This document shows, in pieces, positions 55,301 through 64,000 of a DNA stretch of 64,000 bases. The stretch covers positions 46,382,970 through 46,446,969 of the forward strand of contig OX393579.1 of assembly GCA_947652605.1 (NCBI GenBank), in the 5' to 3' direction. The stretch is from Elmis aenea (Eukaryota > Arthropoda > Insecta > Coleoptera > Elmidae). Each line of letters opens with the position of its first letter. The stretch's first letter is position 1. The notes beneath the pieces are model-generated. The model did not search any database. It saw only the letters and a program-made list of their open reading frames with translations, and was not told where the DNA came from. The position numbers were made by a program, and so were the translations under genes.

Positions 55301-58300
55301 GGGGTAATACAGGGTTCTCCTTTTTCAATAGTAATTTCATGGTTTACTTACGTGCTTTCAAGGAAAAAGGGACAAAGACAATTATTTACCATGCCGATTA
55401 GGATTTGTTTTAAATAAAATATTTGTTTTTGCCATTTTTAACAACAATTGTTTCAAAAAAGTCCCAAGTGTTATACATTGTCGAATTCAGAAAAAAATGC
55501 TCTACAAATTGGCGTTAAATTCAGATATAGCGTCCATAAGAAAAAATGGACCTGATGATGGTTTTAAAAAACCGAAACGTCGCACGGAAAATACAAATGG
55601 GGATTCTGATTCCTTGCAAAAAGTGGCCATTAAAAAGTTTTAACAGAAATTAGATTTGACATCAAATGAAAAAGTTACGGGCAAAAAACAAAAATCCACT
55701 TTTTTACTTTTTTCCCTATATCTCAAAAACTAAAAGAGCTAGATAAGTTCTGTTTGCTTCAAATTATTAAGCATCTGAATCTACAACTTTGCCCTAATTT
55801 AACCGAAGTCATAACTCTTACCGTTTACGAGATTCCCATAGTGGCCCTCGAAAAACGAGAACCCTGTATAGGAAAAATGGAAAGTGTCAAACAAATCTAA
55901 AATAATAGTAGAACATTCTACACAAAAAGGTAAGTTTAGAAAACACAAATAACATTGAGCTAATAATTAAGATAAAAAAGTTGTGGAAAAATAAACTACA
56001 TTTTCATATTTTTTTGCTACAACTTTTAAAGTGAGGAATTTTGTACTTTTAAAAATAAGTTGTAGATTTTTTCATACTTAGGAATAATTCGTCTTGTTTA
56101 TGCAAACCTAATTCAAGTATAAGAGAAGCTATGAGTTTTTATCTGATTTCTTTAACTATCTTGGAAGGCTGCTGCACTGGTTGTTAAGGAATAGTATGGT
56201 TGCTATGGTAACGGTTTTTATGTTTATATTACCTATTTGTACAAACTGTTTTGCTTTGAAAGACAGTATGATATGCGCTAAATACAGTCAAGTATATTTT
56301 GAATTAAAAATGCTGAAAAGAAACTTTTTTGCACGATAAATATATACTGACCTAAACTTCCTTCTCCGACACTTTCTAATAATTGAGCATTTTCTGCACT
56401 GACTAGTGCTTTTTTAGGCGTACTGCTAACACAGTTAACAGTATTACTGCTAGTATCACCGATGCCAACTTGCTCTTCTTCTATGTCTTCTATTACAATT
56501 ACTAATCCTTTTTCGGCAATGAGTTTGTCCCTTTCTTCTAATTCAAAACGTGTCACAGCCAAATCTTCTTTCAGTCGAGCTGCTAACCTTTTTAATTGAT
56601 CGTGTTCCCTACATTTGTCTCTATGCTCTCTACGAAGTCTTGAATGCTCTTCTTCTAATTCTTCTAACCTAAATAAATTATCAACAGTTACTTTGAGTTG
56701 AGTTTTTAAGATCTATTGTAAAATTAAATGAAAAGTATAAATTAAATTACTTTTGTTTGATCGATACTTTACAATGTGGAAGGGATATGGCCATCTTTTT
56801 ATTGAGCCATAAAACATTTTAACTTTTAATTTCTTACCTATCTTTAAGTAATTCCAACTGATATGTTTGTGCTGCTTTATCATTATCGAGTTGAGCATTG
56901 GCTATCATGGCCTTCCGAAACTTCTCCTCCACGTCTTTAAGTTCATGCTGTAAATTTAAATATTTTAACAGGTCTGTAAAAAAACTCATTTTTACGAAGA
57001 CATAGACACATTAACCGAGGTAACTGCTGATTTAACACTAAGAAATAGGTTAGACTTTTGTACTAAACTGTCTTTGGATTCAGTTCAAAAACTTCATGGT
57101 CATAGAAATGGTAAGTAAATACTGATGGGGTCGAAGTTTGATGTAACAAATTCTATTTCGTTGTAGAATGGCAAAAATTACTTTAAATTTTAGATTGTTA
57201 CCTAAATGAAAAACAATTTAAAAAAAAAATTTACATACGAAATTTTTTGCTTTTATGTTTTTTTGTACATGTTATCCTTAAAGTATTAAATTAACCAATA
57301 AAAAGGATTTAAAAGGGTTTTTTAAAATTGTGTTTATACCTTTTTTATTGATATACTGTTCTCTGTGATTTTTGGCTTTAAATTACTGCCAAAATTATTC
57401 AACACTTCAAAATTTTCTTCCTGAAACAACAAATTTTACATCTCTCAATAAAAAAATGCATACCTTTCAAAAATGGTCCATTGTGAAATTAATCAAATTT
57501 CTTTTGGAATCGTAAATTTGGTTCATTGTTTCCAAAGACTGTGCGTGTAACGGGGTACAAGCATCACATACAGGTGTGATGGTGTTACAAAGATTTTAAA
57601 ATTTGAAAATGGAATTAAATGGAAGCTGACTGTACAGAACTGTCAACTACAATGATGTATTGTTTTATACTGTTACTAGTTCTTTTTAAACTCAATCATA
57701 TAATAACCATAGCACTGAACCATCCATCATTGTTTCGTGTTTGTCAGGAAATACTGAACATACAGGGTGTCCCAATTACACAGCCAAAAAGTAGGTGCAT
57801 ATTCCTGAGTGAAAATGATGACCATTTGTCAAATATTTTGTTATCCGAAAATGCTTCCTTTCAAAGTAAGAGACCTCCAGAGTTGCAGGAAAAAAAATCA
57901 AAAAATCGAATACGTCCTAGCCGTTTAAACTAGAGCTATCAAACTTGGCCGAAATGTTTAGGTGTTTCCCATTGACTTTGTGGGATAATTAGAAAGAAAA
58001 CACGTAATTGGAAGTATGATTTATAGTCAGTCCGCTTCAGATTTTTTTACTCTAGAATAAAATTAAAAATGTCATTCATCCATAAGAAAGTACGACTTAA
58101 GAGGGAAAAATTCGTCCCTCTTTGTTTTTTGCTGTAAACGCAGCCGTTTTCGAGAAAATTAGCGCTAAAGATGCATCGACAAACTCTGTTTATACACCTC
58201 AAATATTTTTTTTACTAAACTTAGTTGGCTAATGTCATGCTTGACTTAAGGCTTAAGCGGATGACCTTACTATAAATCATACTTCCAATTACGTGTTTTC

Positions 58301-61300
58301 TTTCTAATTATCCCACAAAGTCAATGTGAAACACCTAAACATTTCGGCCAAGTTTGATAGCTCTAGCTTAAACGGCTACGATGCATTCGATTTTTTGATT
58401 TTTTTTTCTTGCAACTTTGGAGGTCTCTTACTTTGAAAGGAAGCATTTTCGGATAACAAAATATTTGACAAATGGTCATCATTTTCAATCAGGAATATGC
58501 ACCTACTTTTTATGTGTATAATTGGGACACCCTGTATTTAATTATCACAAAATTTTTGAAAAAGTTCACATAATTTCAGTCCAACACTTTTTTTAACTTT
58601 ACAAAGGATTTAAATTCTGTAGATCCAGTAACTACAAATTTTGATTTATAAAATCATAACTAATTGTCCAGGTCAAGATGAAGCCAAAGATCAGAAAGTT
58701 ATAATGTAAATTTTAAAATTGTTGTTATTGACCAATTTGCATTATATCCTGTTTTTTTTTTAATGATAAATATACACCCCTCTTAACCCTTAAAAAGTAC
58801 GGAGCAAGGGACTTTGGGTCTTCCAAAATTTGTGTTTATCTAATTAAATTCTAAAATCATTTCCGGTAGTCGATTTTTGTTGTATATTTTGGCTAATTAT
58901 TTTATAATAAAAAAAAGGTACCCTACTTCGTAGTTTACATCACACTTTTGGGTTTTTTATTTTTTGATAAAAATTGCAAGTCAACAAATATATAACCTAA
59001 TAAGAGTTAAACGAGTATCTAGTTGATACAGGTGATTCATATAATTCGTAAGTAGATATGGATGATGATGTCCCTAATTTCGTATTTTGGATGACAGCAG
59101 TGACAACCCAGAAATAAAAGACAAAATTGAAGAAATAGATAAACAAGCTGATGCGATTCTAGTGACCTCACACAGTCCTTTACGTTTTAAACGTAGGCTC
59201 CATACTCTTAAGGTTAAACAAAGTATAGAACCGAAATAATTTGTGACAAACCCGCATTTCTCGCAGGCTACCCCCATCTTCGAGGGAATCTTCAGAGCTC
59301 CTTCGGCTAGACAAATACTTGTTGCCGGTTGTACGTGTCGTTCTTGTCGTTGCTTCCAACATGTCATATTGTCTATCCGCATTTTCTTCTTGTTCCTTCT
59401 GCTGCCGCTCCAGTTCCCGCATGCGGATCTCTCGTGCCTCCGCTCTGGCCTGCCGTCTCGCCAACAAACGTGCTTCGGCCTGAAACAATAAACAGAACAT
59501 GTAACATGCAGCAATCGAAACAAAAATATTAAAGACAAATTAAATTTTTACAAATACGATAGTTTGATGGTTTAAGAACGATACGAAAAAAAAAACTCAA
59601 AATTGATAATATGGCTAATACACAACTCCACCCATATTTAGAAAAGTTTCTGTATAATGCATAAACACTGTTAAATTCTTTATTTATAAAGTTGAAAGTT
59701 GGTTAACCTGTTTATGTCTTTTGTGAGAAGCTATTTTTTTCTTCTGATAAACAATTATATTTTGTATAGTTAGGAAAAAGGGACAAAGACAATAATTATT
59801 TACCATGCCGATTAAGATTTGTTTTAAATAAAATATTTGTTTTTGCCATTTTTAACAACAATAATTGTTTCAAAAAAGTTCCAAGTGTTATACATTGTCG
59901 AATTCAGAAAAAAATGCTCTAGAAATTGGCGTTAAAGTCAGATATAGCGTCCATAAGAAAAAATTGACCTGATGATGGTTTAAAAAAAAACGAAACGTCG
60001 CACGGAAAATTTAATTGGGGATTCTGATTCCTTGCAAAAAGTGGCCATAAAATAGTTTCCACAGAAATTAAATCCGACATCAAATGAAAAAGTTACGGGC
60101 AAAAAACAAAAATCCTTTTTTTTACTTTTTTCCCTGTATCTCAAAAACTGAAAAAGCTAGATAAACGAGAACCCTGTATTTATTTGTCAAGAAATTTAAT
60201 TTTTATTAAACTTTTTGTACTGTTTTCTAAGCAAATTCTTGTAATTGGTAATTTATTCATAAAACACAATTCCTACTTATATTATCCAAGCTGTAAAGTT
60301 TACTAATAAAATTTTACTGCGAACCTTTTAACCGAGTGCCCGAATAGAATATGTTAAGCGATTTAAGGAGACGTTTCACTGTGGTGTTTTAGTTAAAAAT
60401 TCTACACATGATACATGAAAAACAAAAACATGTTAACAAGTTCTTATAACCTTCCAACTAATTCAATTTATTAATCAGCTTCCCAGTTCTATCTTTAAGT
60501 AACAAAAATGCTATCTCTAAATTATGCAAACTCAACACCTTGCAATGTTAAGTTGACTTATTGGAAAAAATCTGCACATAAAAATATATTTTAACTTTTA
60601 ATGCACTTAATAGGATTTGTTTTTAATAGCATCCGTACGGATTAAAGCCAAAATTGTAGTATATGTTAAATGTTTTTATCCGCTGGGTCATGTAAACACT
60701 TAAATATTTTATAAGAAATTCAAAGATTTTAATATGGTAAAAGGAAAAAAAAAAACTCTTACATCATCGTTACAATGATCAAGAAACTGTGTAATAATGT
60801 GATTTTCATCATGACCTCTGGAAACTTTTGCGTGTAGCGTTTCCAAGTCAGTATCATCTTCGTCTATTATCCCTGAATCTTCAAGTTTTTCTTCATTTGA
60901 AACATCACCGCCGAAGTCACTCGTGTCATCTTCTGTTGCCCCTTTGATGACAATTTTTTCTGCGCCGTTTTTTTCAAATACCGGAACTCGAACGTCGTTT
61001 GAAGAAAGAAGTTCTACATTGTCGTTTACATCTGTGTTGATTTTTTGATTCAAGGAACTGGGAAACACCTCGCTTGTGTCATTTTCGTCTTTTAGATTGT
61101 CTTGTGCGATTAGAACGCCGTCTAGATTTTTTTCTAGGGTCAGTTTTTCTATTTTGGTATCTTCCGTCTCCAAATCGTTAACGATTGCCGAGGGCGTACG
61201 TTCTCCGCCTGTTTTAAGCTCACTTTCTGCATGGTTTCGTTCAACTTCTTTATTTACAACACTGCAACTGTCCTTTTGAACAATTTGTTCTTGTCGCACC

Positions 61301-61437
61301 GCACTCCCGATTTCCCCGGATTCCCCTACAGCTTTTTTCTCAACAATATTTTGGGAGTCCACGTCGTCATCAGACTCCAAATCGTTCAAAATATCATTAA
61401 GCGAATCAGTGCTTCCCAAGGAATCTTTATCACTCAT
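49355..61437 (-). CDS. Lrrfip: LRRFIP1/2-family coiled-coil protein
   Basis: Member of the Flightless-I-interacting LRRFIP family (cytoplasmic coiled coil; in vertebrates linked to Toll/NF-kB, Wnt and actin regulation). Proposed exons: 61437-60763, 59479-59252, 57420-57340, 56947-56838, 56668-56352, 54091-53927, 53858-53674, 49465-49355; all GT-AG, phases match, 623 residues. Diagnostic text: exon 2 [20 protein letters not shown], exon 4 [20 protein letters not shown], exon 6 [18 protein letters not shown], exon 7 [20 protein letters not shown], and the C-terminus [17 protein letters not shown]. Residues from about 329 to the end are coiled coil. The first exon ([20 protein letters not shown]) is an acidic, low-complexity 225 residues that I do not recognise in the family; its phase fits but its membership is inferred, and the expected lead-in to AEARL is absent. 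Exon 3 is phase 0 on both sides and could be skipped. Confidence 0.85.
49654..49856. mobile_element. hAT MITE (CAGTGTTT family), copy 2
   Basis: 203 bp, ends CAGTGTTTCGCAAAC and GTCGAGAAACACTG, flanked by octamers GTTTAAGT and GTTTAAGC (7 of 8). Inside, GGATTCAGGGGTCCGTAGAC is the complement of the copy at 40721. In the last LRRFIP intron. Confidence 0.9.
50235..50654. mobile_element. PIF/Harbinger-like MITE
   Basis: 420 bp, ends AGCCTCGTTCTCATTAGTCA and TGACTAATGAGAACGAGGCT, flanked by TAA on both sides (50232-50234, 50655-50657). Internal CAAGTTACTTG-type words are inverted, and AGGTTCAAGTCAACT(A/G)TATG is repeated in tandem. The 3-bp target fits PIF/Harbinger. The TIR resembles that of the MITE at 62181. 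Confidence 0.8.
50655..52040. other. Non-coding, last LRRFIP intron
   Basis: AT-rich. A CAGGGTG-type end (GTGTGACACCCTG-TATA) is present at about 51205-51220, with no clear partner. Otherwise nothing recognised. Confidence 0.5.
52041..53251. repeat. 1.2 kb palindrome family D, copy 3
   Basis: 1211 bp between TA 52039-52040 and TA 53252-53253. Ends CAGGGTGAACCAAATTCGAA and TTCGAATTTGGTCCACCCTG. The arms are near-perfect complements and match copy 2 at 42474 along the full length. In the last LRRFIP intron. Confidence 0.92.
54477..56130. mobile_element. Foldback element A, copy 3
   Basis: Starts TA-CAGAGTGTCCCAGATAACA and carries GGAGAAGCTACAATTTATTT and GTACAAAATTCTTCGTAATT; mirrored at 56000-56130 by GGAATTTTGTACTTTTAAAA and AAGTTGTAG. 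It contains repeats of the block AAGTTGGCTTTGGAATAGTT (54770, 54910). It is interrupted by family B at 55310-55866. The right terminus has decayed. Confidence 0.7.
55310..55866 (+). mobile_element. Family B element, copy 2, nested in A
   Basis: 557 bp between TA 55308-55309 and TA 55867-55868. Ends CAGGGTTCTCCTTTTTCAA and CTCGAAAAACGAGAACCCTG. The interrupted sequence (GGGGTAATA...TAGGAAAAATGGAAAG) is continuous in element A at 1718-1745, which proves the TA duplication. It includes GACCTGATGATGG and CCGAAACGTCGCACGG around a short hairpin. Confidence 0.88.
57763..58534. repeat. Foldback element E, CAGGGTG ends
   Basis: 772 bp between TA pairs. Ends CAGGGTGTCCCAATTACACA and AATTGGGACACCCTG. 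Arms of about 265 bp mirror AGTAGGTGCATATTCCTGA, GAGACCTCCAGAGTTGCAG, AAACTTGGCCGAAATGTTTA and GTAATTGGAAGTATGATTTA. The loop of about 230 bp is unrelated. In LRRFIP intron 2. Confidence 0.9.
58535..59251. other. Non-coding, LRRFIP intron 2
   Basis: AT-rich intron DNA; no element ends seen. Confidence 0.45.
59773..60176 (+). mobile_element. Family B element, copy 3 (deleted)
   Basis: Matches copy 2 from GGAAAAAGGGACAAAGACAA onward and ends ACGAGAACCCTG-TA. It lacks the left terminus and has a deletion joining AAGCTAGATAA directly to ACGAGAACC. In LRRFIP intron 1. Confidence 0.8.
60177..60762. other. Non-coding, LRRFIP intron 1
   Basis: AT-rich; the minus-strand donor GTAAGA sits at 60762-60757. 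Nothing else recognised. Confidence 0.5.
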
Positions 61438-62086
61438 TTTATTTCACTTCCACGCACATATATTGTCAAAATTCAACAATGCCACTACTCAAGAAAGTAC
61501 ATGTCCATTTTCAAAACGCGTGTTGCGATTTCGCTAACTAAATTCCGTGTTATTTAACGAACAATCATTTCTGCCGTATCTTATCACAGCAATTTTAATA
61601 ACAGATACGGTAGATAACGCTGCATCATACTTGAAACAATCGTTTTAAAAAATGAGATCACTTTTCACACGTATTTCTTACGCGGCGTCACTCTGGCTTC
61701 GTTTAATTGCTCAATAATTTTAAAATGCGTTCGTTCAAGCTAACGACCAACAAGGTAGTTAAACAAATACCGCTAAACTAGTCAATTGGGACGTGAAATA
61801 TCGGCTAGGTGATAAGGAAACGGTTAAAAATAACTTAATGTTAGCTTCACATCACCAACAAATAAATACTGACGTTATCAGTCATGCTGGTGGTATACAG
61901 TATACACCTATATGTAATTTTACTATACCAACATCCTCCATAATCGGCATATACAGGAGGAGCCCACATTTGTTATAAATATAAACATTTACGTAATAAA
62001 ACTTCTGAATAAATAAACATGAAAAAACCTAGGGCGTATCATGTTATGTTAAACACGGGAGTTATTATACGAGTTCCGATTAACAT
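61438..62086. promoter_or_regulatory. Upstream region of the LRRFIP first exon
   Basis: Lies 5' of the ATG at 61437 on the minus strand and should include the 5' UTR and promoter if this exon is the first. GC-richer patches (GCGGCGTCACTCTGGC at 61682) are present. No motif can be assigned with certainty. Confidence 0.35.
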
Positions 62087-62087
62087 A

Positions 62088-62180
62088 CAGGGTGTCCCAC
62101 CCAAGTTGAATAACTCCATAGCCATATATATATTGGTGAACAGGGATACAAAAAACGTGCAAAAGTTGTTTATGGTCTTA
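62088..62180. repeat. CAGGGTG-end fragment
   Basis: Starts TA-CAGGGTGTCCCACCCAAGT; the rest is cut off by the MITE at 62181, and no right end was found. Confidence 0.5.
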
Positions 62181-62520
62181 AGGCCTCTACTCATTAGCCA
62201 ACTTGTCGGAACCGAGCGTCGGGAACTCCGTGTTGGGTGTTGTCTACACACCTCCCGACCAGTCCAACCAACACACCAACGTCATAACTGTTTTTTATTA
62301 TTATGGCTTGATGCCATTTTGTGGATAACAAATTTATAAATAGCGTTAAATTTTCTTTAATAGTCCTTATCTAGAGGAATGTGGTGGGGGGGTTGGCTTG
62401 TTGGATGGTCTGGCCACCCGACCGTACCAACTGTCGTGTTGGTCGGGTGACAGACTACACATTAAACAATTTATCGGAATGGTCGGTTGTCCCGACAAAT
62501 TGGTTGGTGAGTAGAGGCCT
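62181..62520. mobile_element. PIF/Harbinger-like MITE, 340 bp
   Basis: Ends AGGCCTCTACTCATTAGCCA and TGGTTGGTGAGTAGAGGCCT, flanked by TTA on both sides (62178-62180, 62521-62523). GC-rich words (CCCGACCAGTCC and related) recur near both ends. No coding capacity. Confidence 0.85.
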
Positions 62521-62540
62521 TTAGACTACGTAACACAATT

Positions 62541-62955
62541 ATTTTTTTCTACGACCACTAATGTAAATGACCCTTACCGCATGCATAGTAAGTGGGTCCT
62601 TACCTCCTTACGAACGGTAAGCAAAAAGCGCAGTTTTTTAAAGAAATGATCAAAGTAGACTCACGTCAAACACTTCCTGCATGCCTAGTAAATGAGTTAA
62701 AACGCACACCTGCCTAGAAATGCCAAAGTAGGCTTACGTCAAAATTGACAAGACAACGTAATTACATGTGTATATTAGCCAAAAAGCCGTTAAAATCGTA
62801 GGTATTATGTGATCGTAGAAAAAGTAAGCTACATAGCACGAGTTGTAAAGCAATTACTCACTCGTGGAAATACGCACTCGCCGCTACGAGGCCCAGTCCG
62901 CAACTTTTCCACTCGTGCGTAATATGCTTCTTACAACTCTTGTTATGTGATATAC
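62541..62955 (-). repeat. Repeat family C, copy 4
   Basis: Reverse-orientation copy: reading the minus strand it begins CACATAACAAGAGTTGTAAG, holds the GCGAGTGCG hairpin and ends CATTAGTGGTCGTAG with an A run. It also carries a duplicated CTTACCGTTCGTAAGGAGGT variant. Confidence 0.78.
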
Positions 62956-64000
62956 TCTACTATTTACCTATATCAACTCAGATTTTAGATATTATGCAAC
63001 CATTTTCACAGCAAGTAAAAAAAAATCGCAAAAAAAGAATCTTCGTTTTTTGGGCTATACATTTTTCGTTTATCAAGCTTTGTTAATTCTGTAAAAAAAA
63101 TTAAAGGTAACTTCTCATTCAGCACTTAAAGGTTTTGTTTGTTATATTTTGCTACCTCGTTTCAATTTGGTTTTTTCGACATCAACTTTCGCGTTTCTTA
63201 TGGACGTCATATATGATTTTCACATAGTCGCCTGTTTTTTTTTTTTTAATTTTTAAAACATACCTTTTAATTTATGGAGGGAATATTGTCACATTAATAT
63301 TTTTATCTCTATTTTATAATTTAAAGTTGTAAAACAGTTTCTTAATCTCCGTTTAATAGGTTACATGTTGTAAAAAAATTGTTTTAATGCAATCAGTCAA
63401 TATAACCTTGAAATAAAGTAAGTAATTTTCAATGGTAACCACTTATTTTGGTGATAAAATTGTTCAATTTGTAATCATATAACCGCTATAAAATACCAAT
63501 TTCTTTATTTACAAAAAAAACATGTAACAAATTTATTAAATTCGCTAGGAAATGTTAAAAATGCAAGAAAAACTTATCAACTTATAAGACAAACGAATAC
63601 CATTACTTTTATTGCTAGAAGTTGCATCCAAAATTAAACCAAAAATGAAATCTTCAACAATGCATTTGTAAAAAACTACAACAAACAAAAAGTTTGTGCG
63701 TACAAAATGGTTTATAATAGCAGGTCAAATGCTTTGTAGAAAAATTTATACTTTTGATTTGACCTAGGTTTCGATGTGTAATTGCAAAAAAATATGTTGT
63801 CTTCTTCGTTAGCAATAAGGTTTCGTGGTGAATTTAATAAATTGCAATCACATCACGTTGTTTTTTTTTTTTACAAGAAACATGTATTTTGGAGAACTAA
63901 CTTATAATAATTACAAAGTGAACAATTTTTCACCAAAGTAAAGGATTTTTTTTTTTCAAGTTATCTTAATTGTGTAAATCAGTTGTTTCCAATATATTCT
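62956..64000. other. Non-coding AT-rich end of window
   Basis: No coding region. TTCTTATGGACGTCATATAT at about 63198 is related to the element fragment near 36187. Otherwise nothing recognised. Confidence 0.45.

Noticed and set aside
57619..57933. A 104-codon frame across the start of element E.
   Set aside because: Most of it lies in the foldback arm, and its text has no family resemblance.
59243..59532. Plus-strand and other minus-strand frames over the LRRFIP exon.
   Set aside because: They are shadows of the [10 protein letters not shown] frame, which has both splice sites and the family match.
1..64000. tRNA, rRNA, snRNA genes and CRISPR arrays.
   Set aside because: No cloverleaf with matching A and B boxes, no conserved rRNA text and no regularly spaced repeats with unique spacers were seen on reading; a covariance-model scan would be needed to exclude small RNA genes.

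Overview
The window looks like nuclear DNA of an insect. It is AT-rich, its genes are split by GT-AG introns of about 50 bp to 7 kb, it carries an arthropod-type ABCH transporter, and its introns and intergenic DNA are full of Tc1/mariner, hAT, PIF/Harbinger-like, RTE-like and Penelope-like remnants. A beetle is plausible, but the sequence alone does not settle the order. Nothing prokaryotic, viral or CRISPR-like was seen.

Five protein-coding genes can be supported. (1) An ABCH/ABCG-type half transporter on + (12 exons, 8645-24509); its first coding exon or exons lie upstream of the window. (2) A small unrecognised coiled-coil protein on - (30895-28185), apparently carrying a 1-base frameshift in an A5 run. 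(3) PEX7, the PTS2 import receptor, one exon on - (33798-32851). (4) FBXO21 on + (9 exons, 34360-44609), divergent from PEX7 with 561 bp between the start codons. (5) An LRRFIP1/2-family coiled-coil protein on - (8 proposed exons, 61437-49355). The genes share no pathway: membrane transport, peroxisomal import, SCF ubiquitin ligase and Flightless-I-linked signalling or cytoskeleton simply sit side by side.

Layout: 1-8644 is non-coding with nested repeats, probably a 5' intron of the transporter. 8645-24509 is the transporter, whose introns hold an RTE remnant, two nested mariners, a third short Tc1/mariner-like element and a four-level hAT/foldback nest. 24751-27893 is a long-TIR transposon with a broken transposase. 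28-34 kb holds the small gene and PEX7. 34-45 kb is FBXO21, whose third intron holds a 1.7 kb CpG-dense heptamer array inside a foldback transposon. 45-49 kb is non-coding. 49-61 kb is the LRRFIP gene with many foldback elements in its introns. 61-64 kb is repeats.

The most distinctive content is the repeat landscape. At least eight dissimilar foldback families share a TA target and a CAGGGT(G/T) end, and most share a nearby ATCTCG-type module. Several insertions can be proved from target-site duplications or from an empty copy elsewhere in the window. No complete new biological system was found; the strongest candidates for further work are this CAGGGTG group, the 1.2 kb intronic palindromes and the heptamer array.
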